Assembly: GCA_030762175.1 (NCBI GenBank)
Contig: CM060841.1
Span: forward strand, 12,312,501 to 12,376,500
Source: Metallyticus violacea
Taxonomy: Eukaryota; Arthropoda; Insecta; Mantodea; Metallyticidae
Length of the DNA: 64,000 nucleotides
Direction of reading: 5' to 3'
Part shown: one piece after another, positions 31,183 to 42,439 of the stretch
How the letters are laid out: every line of letters starts with the position of its first letter
How positions within the stretch are numbered: position 1 is the first letter of the stretch
Position numbers and translations under genes: made by a program
The notes under the pieces: generated by a model
Told to the model about the DNA's origin: nothing
What the model saw: only the letters and a program-made list of their open reading frames with translations
Database searches by the model: none

Positions 31183-31192
31183 TCACTGGATT

Positions 31193-31986
31193 TAACAGTT
31201 TTCAGGGGAGTTTCATTTGTTTAAGCTCTCTCCAGGAGTTTCATCAAAATTAGCTTTCCCTTTAATTATGAATGTTTCTGAACTAATCGACTTGATGCCT
31301 TACTCACTGTTATGATATTCAATTTGTATTTTTGTAAGATTTTTTTTCCATTTTTCTTGCTTTGTAGCATCAGGAAGGGGTTTCTAAACTTTAGAAGAAA
31401 ACTCTTTTAAAATCATCTTTATTCTACTTTAACTATTTTTTTGATGATTTTTATATATGCCTATCCAATCATCAGCTGTGTGTACAACATCCTATTTATG
31501 TTTATAATACTTCTTAGGCTTTCACGCAATGTTATAATTAAAACAATTAAAATGAGAGAGTAGAAGTGATCTTACTGGTCAGTGATCATAGCTGCAGAGT
31601 TTCAGCTATAAAGTTTAACTGGTAACTTCCAGACCAAGAGCCAATCACCAATTTGGTGATGTACTCCATTAGGTGTATGGAGAAACAACTGTCATTGAAA
31701 ATAATCTTACTGCTAAAAGTTATAAGGTTGAAGAGTGTTTTCCTGGGTATCTCAAATGAACAAGAAAATTTTTCTGACATCTGTTTGTTATTTAGAAAGA
31801 CTTTTAACAGTGAAGGTATTTTAAATTATGATATTTAGTTTACATACTGGAACTTCACTATCCTGTTTATTTTCTGGATATATTTTGAATGCAGTTGCAT
31901 TCAGCCTCGGCTTTCTCCAACTTGTTTCCTGGTAGCTGTTCTTCTCCCATTCATGAGTTGTTTAATGAACTTCATCTTTATATACT
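31193..31986. other. intergenic, nothing recognised
   Basis: AT-rich. The paired open frames 31586-31838 on opposite strands have no recognisable domain. Confidence 0.5.
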
Positions 31987-32857
31987 GAGGGTGCCAAAAA
32001 AAGAGTATATATACACATACACACTTTCATAATAGATATCTATTTAATATATTTCAAAGTTGAACCAAAAATCAACAGTAATGTGTCGTATGATGTTCTG
32101 TAACAAATATGACTCACATACATTATTATAGCATTGCTACGTGACATGTAAATCAACAATGAAAAAATGAAGCCAAGATTATCGTATGATGTCCTGTAAA
32201 CAGATATGACTCACATTATGTTATGCTAGCATTGCTACAACAAAATGGAGTCAAGATTATCGTTTGAACAGGGGAAAGCAATTTTGAAGTGGTATTGGAA
32301 AACAGAGAATGTTGTAGTTCAAAGGCAATGGAGACGTGTGTACAGAACAGAACCGCCAATGCGAGTAACAATTGCATCATTCGAGACACATATGAGACTT
32401 GCGGTACCATATGCGATGTTCACAAGGGCAGATCTAGGAAACCTCGCAAGCAACAAGTACTGCACACTGGATCCAAGGCACTGGATAGGACGAAGAAGTC
32501 CAATTGAGTTTCCATTGCATTCTCTGGATCTAACTCCGTTGGACTTCTACCTATGGGGAATGCTTAAGGATGTTGTATACTGTAGAAAACTAGTTACACT
32601 GACAGCACTTTGGGAAGAAATGGAAACGGCATGTGGTGCAATCGCTGAGGACACCTTCACAAACGTTGCTCAATCAGTAGTTCAACGTACTCAGAAGTAT
32701 ATCGTCGCCGATGGTGGGCATTTTGAGCAACTGTTGTAACTGTAAAAGTCTAAGATGACTAGTACTCGTCATTTTCTGTTTGTGTGAATTCCGTTTTGTT
32801 ATGTTAACACAGCTTTTTCTTTGCTTGAAGTATGTATACAATTTTTTGGCACCCTGT
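31987..32857 (+). mobile_element. internally deleted mariner-related element with DUF4817-like N-terminus
   Basis: Termini GGGTGCCAAAAAA (31989) and TTTTTTGGCACCC (to 32855) are inverted repeats. Frame 32245-32739 starts RLSFEQGKAILKWYWKTENV and RQWRRVYRTEPPMRVTIASF, an insect transposon N-terminus (DUF4817 type), and ends LHSLDLTPLDFYLWGMLKDV, VYCRK and NVAQSVVQRTQKYIVADGGH, the C-terminal part of the same transposase class. The middle, with most of the catalytic core, is missing. A second frame (VHKGRSRKPRK) shows a frameshift as well. Confidence 0.8.
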
Positions 32858-34469
32858 GTATACATAGTAAAATAAACAATATGCAATTATTTTGATTTTG
32901 AAATCCCATCAGAAAAGCAGAAGTTCAAGCAAACCATGATAGGGAAAAGAGATAATGGTGGGCAAACAATGGCTGAAGAAAATATATACAAAAAATAAAC
33001 AACAGGCAGTAAATTTTGAAATCCTACTGAAAGATGACCTCATCACGAAGTTTATCAAGCAAATTCATGAGAGGGAGAAGAGATAACAGAAGAAACAACA
33101 GTTGGAGAAAGTAGTTATGGATAAATGCAATGGAAACATTTTTACAAGAATAGTCAAAAGGAACATTTTCACAAAAGTAAATAAACATTCTGTGGACTGC
33201 AAGTGCTTTCCAAATGTTTTAAATTTACAGTTTTCTTTATATGTTGCTTAAATTGCATTGATTTGCACGGTGCTAAGATATTCAGTTTAATGTGTGAAAA
33301 ATTAGTCTTAAAGTTGGGGAAGCATGAATTATGGTGATTTTGTAAAAGGAAACATTAGGACCAACTTAAATAGGCCAATATATACAGAATGTTAATGAAC
33401 AACATCAGAATAGTTGTATTGTAAATGGAGGAGTCTTAGACAAATAATTTGAGATGGGGATTTAGGGTCACAGATGTAAAATGTCAAAGTTAAAGAGCTA
33501 TTGAAGTAATTGCAATTTTGTGCTCAGAAATTCATACTAAAGCTAACAATTTAGTGTTAAAATAATCTGCATCATTTCAGGCTAAACACAATTTCATGTG
33601 ACTGCATTGATGTACTAATAGGAAGTCAGAAACAAAGATGTGATTTTACTTTTTTCCTACTGTTGCAACCTATATATAAATTGTTTCTTGCATTACTTGT
33701 TTGTTTTGAAACTAAAAGATACAAGATTAAATAACTCATCAGAAAAATTGCAAATTGAAGAAATGGGGATTAGTTAAGTTTTTCTGAACTTGCCAAACAT
33801 GCAACTGATTTAAAGGGAAGCAAGAGGTTGTGCTGTAAGAGCTGTTAAGATCTACAGAGAAAAATTCCCTAATAGAAACCATCCACATCATACTGTATTT
33901 CCATCTGTTGAAAGGCATTTGTATGAAGTGGGAATTTTAAGGTGAAAGGGAAAGTCAATGGCACCTAAGACTTTCTATATGAGGTGTAAATATTTTAGTG
34001 TAGCTCATTAACAACCTGCATATATTTATACTTTACAAAATGACTTCTACACAATATTATCATCAGTAAATGAATAAACACTATTGAACAAATAATTATT
34101 ATTTCCTTATTAACACTTTATTCCTTTCTACTGCTGTTTGTCATAATCATTTTCACTTTCATATTCCTGTTCTTTGGTTTGGAGAAACAGGCTGAGCTAA
34201 CAACCTTTAATTGTAGGGTTTTGCAGAAAAGTACATAGTCTTTGTATATCTTACAATTTTTCTAGAGGTAGAATTGAAGATTTTTTGCACGTATTAAGCA
34301 AATATACCTAAAAAATATAGAAATAATAACATTGCATAAGTCTTGATGTCCAGGACATTCAATACTGAAAAGAACAAGATTGCCTGAATCTGCCTAGTGA
34401 CAGTTGAAGTAGCTATTTCAGAAGCATTGAAGTCACATAATGGAATCTGTTATTAGTCAACAAACAACT
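32858..34469. other. intergenic, nothing recognised
   Basis: AT-rich, no coding signal or clear repeat structure seen. Confidence 0.5.
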
Positions 34470-34640
34470 ACACCACGACTCTTCCTCCAGCTCCCTCTTC
34501 TAATGGTTCTGTCTGTCTCTACCTCTTCAGACACTTTCCTCATTCCATAGACAATAATGGCTGCAGTAGCCACTGAAAGTTTTGATTTTTAAATTTCATT
34601 TAAACCCATGACCACAGCAAACTAGTCAGTTATGATCAAT
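34470..34640. repeat. unclassified dispersed repeat, copy 2
   Basis: Parallel to 26920-27100: CTCTACCTCTTCAGACACTT, CTGAAAGTTTTGATTTTTAA and TTTAAACCCATGACCACA. Family unknown. Confidence 0.55.
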
Positions 34641-34887
34641 TTTAATAACATAAATTTTCATTTTTTAAGCTAATAATTTATAAACATTAATTGTCCCAAC
34701 ATCATGATCATCAAATATGCAGTACCATCTCAATATTAATTAAATTTGGAATCAAACAGTGAAACATCAATAATCTCTTCTGGTCAAACTATTTAAACAC
34801 ATTCTTTTTGGCTTCGCTTACTGGAGATTTACTCAGAACATGATTTGTGGATCCTCAACCAAATCAGCTGTTTTAACAATTCAGGAC

Positions 34888-35600
34888 ATTAAGATCATTG
34901 TGTGATTGAGTCGAAACAACATGTTCTGTTGAACTAACATGCTAACCTGATATTAAAATCTTTAAGGATATTCTGACATTTTTTGTAGCCGACGGATGAT
35001 ATGTGAATTTTTTTACAGGTTAGCACCTGTAAACAGATTTAATTCCTGATTGATAATGTTAATGACAGTATACCACAAGAGAAAAATGGAGGTATTTATA
35101 AAATAAGTTGTACGAAATGTGAAAAAATCTACATTGGAAAAATAAAGAGAAACATAGGCATACAGTTAATAGAACATTTCAGAAACATAAAATACAATCA
35201 GTTGGAGAAGTCAGCAGTGGCTTCCTATTTCTGGACAGAAAAGCATAACATACTGAATAAAACAAAATTATTAAAATCAGTGCAAGGACCTACAGAATTA
35301 GCAACATAGGAGAAAATCTACTTTTACAAGTTCAAAGACAGTTTAATGAACTTTGTCACTTCCGGTGATGAAAACATAAACTTTAAGTTCATCACACCTC
35401 CACCAGAGCAGATTACACATCCCCACAGCATAATGGTTTATCCTCCAGTCAACAATGGGCTGACGATGTGAATGAAGGGTTCATGAAATCAGTATTACAT
35501 ATTTAAACAAGTAAGTGGAGCAAAAGAATGTTAGTTCAACTCAATCACACAATGATCTTAATATATGACTAGCTTCACTGTGCAATGTTCCAATTAACAA
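34888..35600 (+). mobile_element. Penelope-like element (family B, copy 9) with inverted 5' head
   Basis: Plus-strand GIY-YIG region: GGIYKISCTKCEKIYIGK, EHFRNIKYNQLEKSAVASYF and SVQGPTELAT, then MNFVTSGDENINFKFITPPP, hammerhead HHR-10 and the terminus AATCACACAATGATCTTAAT (35543-35562). The left end (34888-34990) is the same terminus plus upstream coding sequence in inverted orientation, so the element begins head to head with a deleted copy of itself. Confidence 0.8.
35460..35492 (+). ncRNA. hammerhead ribozyme motif (HHR-10)
   Basis: CTGACGA, extra T, stem II GTGAA/TTCAT (five pairs counting one G-T), GAAA, then TCAGTA giving a TA cleavage step. With one inserted base the frame reads VADDVNEGFMKSVLHI, as in copy 7. 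Confidence 0.6.
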
Positions 35601-35974
35601 TTTTAGTTAAATTCATTAGGTATTTTTTTCTCCGAGTGAAACATTACTCCTGCCTCATTCTGTATAATCCAACAACTGCCTCTCTTTCTTACTTGTATAT
35701 GAAAATAATCTGTTGTAAATAATATAATTTTTACAGGAATCAGGACTCTTTGTAGGAACACTTATTTTTAATATCTATTGAATCACCTTCTGTTTAGAGT
35801 TACAGACACTGATAAAACACATGCAAAGCAAGCCTAGCATGGTTGATTAGCCAAGATCATTGCACTAACAGCTGATAGTGGGATAGTAGAATACCAGGAG
35901 TAGGCTACTACATTTCATAAATCTTTGTTCAAGCGGTTAATTCCATACCCTTGTACTTTTTATGAGCATCTAAT
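35601..35974. other. spacer between two Penelope-like copies
   Basis: Nothing recognised. Confidence 0.5.
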
Positions 35975-36600
35975 ATTTAATATGGAATACTGTCATTCAG
36001 GAAGTTTTAACATTAAATGTGTTTATTCTCAAATATTTTAATATTAGATTGGCACCTATAAACAGATTCAATGTTAAAAACCTGCTGAATGACAATATTA
36101 ATGACAGTATTCCACTATAGAAAAAAGCAGGCATTTACCAAATAAGATGTGCAGAATGTGAAAAAAGTTTATATTGGAAAAACAAAGAGAAACTAAGGCA
36201 CATGGTTAAAAGAACACTTCAGGATCGTAAAATACAAACAAATGGAGAAATTTCTGGACAGAAAACCATTACATAGTGAAAAAAATTATTAAAATCAGTA
36301 CAAGGACCTACAGAGTTAGCAACATAAGAGAAAATCTACATTTATAAATACAGAGACAGATTAATAACCTTTGACACTTTCAGGGATGAAAACATAATCT
36401 TTGAATTCATCACACCTCCACCAGAGTATAATATACATCCCAAAGCATAATAAATTATCCAGCAGTCGACAGTTAGCTGAGGATGTTGACAATGATCTAC
36501 AAAACATGTTTTACATTTAAACAAGTGGAGCCAATAAGAGCATGTAGTTTGACTCAATTAATACAGTGATCTTAATTATATGATTATCTCACTGTACAAT
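35975..36600 (+). mobile_element. Penelope-like element (family B, copy 10) with inverted 5' head
   Basis: Degraded GIY-YIG region (KAGIYQIRCAECEK-like, EHFRIVKYKQMEK), SVQGPTELAT, ITFDTFRDENIIFEFITPPP and C-terminus AEDVDNDLQNMFYI plus stop through HHR-11. The first 45 bp (about 35978-36022) are an inverted copy of 36060-36120. Confidence 0.75.
36477..36505 (+). ncRNA. hammerhead ribozyme motif (HHR-11), decayed core
   Basis: CTGAGGA, extra T, stem II GTTGA/TCTAC (one mismatch), AAAAC instead of GAAAC. Probably inactive. Confidence 0.45.
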
Positions 36601-39465
36601 TATGAATTAATATTTCTAGATATTATTTGTCATCTTTAGCCCAAATTGGGCCCTAGCCTCCCTAATGGTAAACAGTACATTCCAGCTGCTTTTGCCCTCC
36701 CTTTGGAAATTTTGTGGGAAGGGGACTGTTATTTATTATACTCTCTGTGAATTATAGAGTACATGTTAAGCAAATTAAGGGTAGACTTTCTGTATGAACT
36801 TAAAAAACAATTGTCATTAGAAATTCATATTCTCTGTATTTAGTCTGCTGTTAATATGTGTTTTGATAATAAACAAAGACCAGAGTTCTAAAAGCAATAA
36901 AATTAAGGACCAAACTCATGGAAGTTTTATACACATCAGATTGGGTTCAAAAGCCCTTACATCCTTCAAAATATGATCTTTAGTGTTTGAAATTAACTTT
37001 TCAAGTCTGCAGTTTCATAAGGTAATACTTGACAGTGTACTGTTCGAAATTTGGTATGACAAGAACAGAAAAAATGTTTAAAATGTGTACTATTTGATGA
37101 TTCACTTTGTGTGTATGTGCGAAACACAAAAGTGGGATCCTGTATAATTTTCTAAACCCTTCTCCAAAGATCCTATGTTTCATTCATTTTAAGATTCATC
37201 ATAAAGTTTTTCATCTCTGCCAAAACTTATGCAAAATAAACTAGAATTTTATAGTGCTTTAGATTTCATGTCAACCTACAGATAACGTAGTTCCACTATC
37301 ATTCTATTGTAAGTAATATATTCTTCTTTCACAGTGCTCATTCAGGAAACTGATCTCATCATTGTAAGGATAAGTGTTTGAAGTATACTTTCTTCAAGAT
37401 CAAGCCGAGATTTCTAATGCTTTAATGATAAGCATTTCATTTGCAGTTTTCATATGAGTTACATATTTTACAATGTAAAGCTGTTCATATTTTCTCTCTC
37501 TCTCTCTCTCTCTTTACAACATTTATAAGACAGGGCATAACATTTGTGAACTGTATAAGTTTAAATATTATTTGGTTTAAGCTATCTGCAGTAGGTTCAT
37601 GCTTGGAAGTTTTAAATGGCATATCACAAAGGATGAATGTACTGTTTCAAGCACTCTTGGTCATTGAGTTCAAACAGAGAAAAATATTTCTCCTTCTTCC
37701 CCTTCTTCTTCTCCTTCTTATTTTAGCCTATGACTACTGAAATAACTTAACATTGGTATAGGAATACTAATAGCAAAAAGTTAACTATGTAATGCTATAT
37801 TCATTATTGTATATTGTAATATAACCAGATATGTAATAGAAAATCAACTATCCAATATATACATATGCAACCTCAGATGATTCAGCAATATCATTAGCAC
37901 AAGTCATTAAAGTATTAGGATTGCTCCAAGTATATTAGCTCAATTATTAAGATATAGTCAATAAATTGATAACCTATTCCAATATAGGCTTTGGTTTTTG
38001 GAGATAAATGAATAAAATTCAAAAGATAAATAATACTTAATATTTAAGTGAAATAATGGAATGGTATCAATTAGAGAAGGAACAGGTATTAGAAGAAAAT
38101 GAATAAAGCAGAAGTAGTATTTGCACTTAGGACTAACATGAATTTTCATTGTCTTTTCAATGAAAACCAATTAAGAAATTTTAATAATAATGTAAAATTA
38201 GTGTTTTAATATATGGCTGTAAGATTTAGAAAGTGCTTAAGATTATAAAACATAAATTACAAACATGTACCTATAAATAATTGTTTGCATTACATTTAAA
38301 AATAAGTTACCTTACAAATCAAGAGAGGAAAAAATTAGGAAATCAAAGAATGAAAATAGAAGAAGATAGCTCACATATCTATACTTAGGAGAAAGATAGA
38401 TGGATAACATTCCCAAAAATGCATTAAGTTATAATCCACAGAGTGCATGAAGACCAAAGTTGGCATGGACTAGATCAGTTAAGCAAGGAGCAAGTAGTGT
38501 AGAAAGAGGATTAACAAAAAATAAACTGAGGTGGAAAAATTTTGTTCCCAATTAGAATAAAAGGAATTAAATAAAACTAAACAGTTTTTTTAAAAACACA
38601 GAAAAATAAATGGGAAAGATGGTAAATATTATTCACAGACAAGGTTTTTCATTGTATCCAGATAACTGGAAACAAATTATAGGCCTACATAGCTAGATAT
38701 GAACCACATTATAAGTCAAAGAAGTACATTTTGAGGCAATCAGGGAACTTCTACAATACAGAATACTAGAATAATTCTCTCAAGAAGCTTTCAATTTTTC
38801 CACAATAAGTGGTGGCGAAACATCAAATCCATTTGGAAAACCCAAAAAAACTATTGCAAACTTTTAGCTAATTGCACAAGATGCTTATCTAACTGCACAC
38901 CTTTATCCATCAATGTTTTTAACTATAATTACGGTGTAATATGTAAACAGCAGAACACCAACATGAATAAAGTTCATCTACTAGCACACCTACAACTGCA
39001 CCATATAAACTGCACCATGAAAGGAATGACCTACCAAAGTCATTATTGAAATCCATAAGATTAATAGAGTGAATCTAAAAATTTGCCACTGCACAACAAT
39101 AAAACAGCAAAAACAGATTTATAAAGTTTCATTGGAGAAAACTGCAGGCTTGGCAATATATTGTAACTATGGTTTAAGCCACGAAATTCAATTCTCATCA
39201 TTACTTAGTACATGCAGAAAGGGAGAAAGTAATTATTATCAGAGTATGCAATATGTATAAGTATAACAATATTCAAATAACCAACTACCCTTTAAAATTA
39301 AAATGAATTTATTTTTTCATTAAATATCTTGATAAAGAAATATGTGTCATTTATGTTTGGATATTAATTTTCATGGTTAAAGGCAACAATTGAAAAACTG
39401 TAGTTATATGACTATTAAACTTCATAAGCATAGCAAAAATGTATTTCTGTCTTTTCTTCATTTAC
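36601..39465. other. intergenic or intronic, nothing recognised
   Basis: AT-rich. A (CT)n microsatellite lies at about 37494-37513, and a CTT-rich tract near 37690-37722. Confidence 0.5.
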
Positions 39466-39572
39466 CTTTCTTGTTGCCTTGTGCTGCAGCTACATCATAA
39501 GGCCAGTTATGTTTATTATCAGTGTGGATCCTCAAAATTGAAGAAAAAAGCTGCCTCAGTAATATGCATTTT
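39466..39572 (-). CDS. isolated exon-like segment, unknown protein
   Basis: On the minus strand, a polypyrimidine-rich acceptor (TTCTTTCTGTTTCCAG) and a donor (AAGAAAG/GTAAATG) bound 107 nt with only one open phase. That phase reads CILLRQLFSSILRIHTDNKH and then NWPYDVAAAQGNKK. The peptide is not low-complexity and not transposon-like. I do not recognise the family. If real, it is one internal exon (phase 1 in, phase 1 out) of a minus-strand gene with very long introns, since no partner exon was found nearby. Confidence 0.45.
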
Positions 39573-42439
39573 CTGGAAACAGAAAGAACAATAATTTTAT
39601 AGTGCTTGTGGGAAAAAAAAAATGTTAGAAAATGTTTGATGATCCTGTCTTCAAAATTACACTTTATTTCAATAGCCTATAATTTTCATACAGTTATTAT
39701 ATAATATTTAACTTCCTTACCAACACTTTGTTAATTTTTCTACTTAATAAAACCTTTAATTAAACAAAACCTTTATTCTTTACATTGTATCATTAATTCC
39801 CTATTATATATATTTCCATTCTCCATTAAAACCATTTGATTATGACTCATTTCTATGTGGAATCTGTAAGATCACTAGAATGCTGGAAATAGTAACTGCA
39901 AGTTTTAAAGGTAAATTATTTAAAAGTATTAAAATATTTTCCCATTTCTTTTTTCAAATTCATCCCCCTTTGCCACCATAAAACAAAAATCTAACTGTGA
40001 ATAAATACGAGTATAAATCACAAATTTTCAAAGTGTAGCCATTCAGTCAATTAGCATATATCAAGCCAGGAGACAAGGCATGCAACTTTAACAAGTTCAT
40101 AAAACTTAAGATTACCAATGATACAGGTTTGCTTTCTAAATGGTTCTAAGCTGATATAAAGTTATCTTTCCTGGCGACTTATCTTAAGACTCTAATTAAG
40201 TTCCACTTCTTGAATTGTCCTATTTGAAGCTATATATAAATCTCATATATTAAAAAGTTGCATTACAATTTTCAATAGCTGGCTCAAAAACCTGAAGTTG
40301 CCTGCTCAATACTCTTTATACTTTCATCAAATAATTGTACATTTCTTCTAACTTTACCGAAAAGACATGAAAATCTCTGATATAGCATCACATATTAATT
40401 TATATTTATTTTTTTTATACTGGAAAAATTTAAATAATGTTCAATGATCTTAAACTTAATCTTTAACACATTTTTTATTTTACTAAAGCAGGTATATTTT
40501 AATAGATTTGACATTTTTGATTTCTTGGTCTTCGCCTTGCTATTTTTTTCAAAATGTTTCAAGCATTAAAAGTCTGAAATAAAGACAACCTATAATGTAT
40601 CAGGTATATGACATCTACAAGCATTTCATGAAGCACTAATTAACAAAGTTTGGAAGAGCAAGTTATACAGCCTAGAAAGATTTATGACAGATTTAAAATG
40701 AAATATTTCTGTAATGCTCTTAACTGTTTCTGCAAATATTTTCTGTAGCCAATTTTATATGTTTGGAAATTTCTTGCTCAGAAGTTTAGAAACTCATTGC
40801 TTAGAACTTTCATAATAAATGCACCGTTCATTCCAAAATCAAAAAATTTTGACAATATAGTTTGTGCAACATATACATAAAAATATACTGAATTGTATTT
40901 TTGAGTTCTACCAAATTAAGAAGAAAACAAATTTGTTAGGGATATCTTCAAAGCTATTAGCATGTCTCTAATATTGCATGCTTGTACACCATTAATTCTA
41001 TCTTTTATATATGTCTACCTTTCTATCCAAATGAATGCTTTTTTTTAAGTCACTGTATGTTGAATGACTCACTTATTCATTTCAGAAGAAATGTGCTGAA
41101 TTTATCTGAATTATTTTTTCTAAAATAGCATCCAGTAATCAATAGAAAATGGAAAATATTCTTAACATATGCTGTCTTAAATACTTCTGGTGCTCTATTG
41201 ATATGGTCATTAGATTGCATGATGACTAACCCATAAAGTACATTTTGGTCTTTTTCCTCTCAGAATTTAAGCACAACATAACTCATTGGTCAGTTTTATG
41301 CCACATAGGGCTCAATACTATATGTATGTTTTTATTTAATCCAGGAAATACTTCTGTCATAACTTACAATTTCTGAAGCATTGCACAAACCTTTCAACAA
41401 TGTTTACCATGTATCATGTTTAGCCATTCTATAAAGTTATATACAGTATTCATACTGCAAACCACTTAACACAAAGACACTGGATGTCTTTTCCATTCAT
41501 TGCCAATGATACATATTTAACAAATTCACCTTGTCTTGTGAATTTTTACTTTATTTTACTTTCCATTTTTAGTTTGAAATAACGAGATAATTGTGTTTTT
41601 CCACCACTTAATATACAAAAAATTTTAAATAATTATGTATTTATCAAGCATGCTACCATACTGAAATTACTATCAATTCAGTAGCAAGGGATTAAATCGG
41701 TATAATGTGCCCTTGTAGCTAATTTCAAGTAACCAATGAAAAGCAGATTAGGTAGAATACTCATTAGTTATTACTGTTTTTATTAAATCTATTGATAGGC
41801 TGTTGGTAATTTCTAATGAGCAGCATTTGATATTGACTGCCTGAGATGCATTCCAGTGAAATTTTGTTAATTCTGTGAAGCTAGTTGTGTTGCAAGGCAA
41901 TCATAGTCTGCTGATCATCTAAAATATGCAACTGCTCTTTTTTTTATAAGGAGTACAATGTTGGAAAATACAGAAGTATGTGGAATTATAAATTCCCATA
42001 CAAAAGTATAAAAAATTATAAAAAAAAACACAGAAGAAGAAAGTATAAAACTAAACAGTGATGATTTTGTTGTGATTTTGGTAGTACCAACAATATTTCA
42101 AAAAATAGAGACACTGTGATAGCTTTTTGCAAGAAAATGTTACCAAAGTTGATGGGCAGAAGTGTTATTTTTGTACATGTTCCTCATATGCATGGTTTAC
42201 TGCTAGACTTTTGCATAAACAGTTGAGTTGAGTTAAGCAAAAAAGTGTAATGGGAGCTTAAATAGGTTTTAAGTTTCTAAAAAAGTTCATGATACAAAAT
42301 GATTCTAACATTTTAGGTATGAACTATTATGGCTTGCACTTAAATAACTGTGATAAATAAAAGATTGTTTATAAAATTTCAAGATTATGAACACTAACGT
42401 CAGTTGCATCAAGAAGCAGTATCATTGACTTTTCACAAA
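39573..42439. other. intergenic or intronic, nothing recognised
   Basis: Very AT-rich. No domain, RNA gene or clear repeat seen. Confidence 0.5.
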
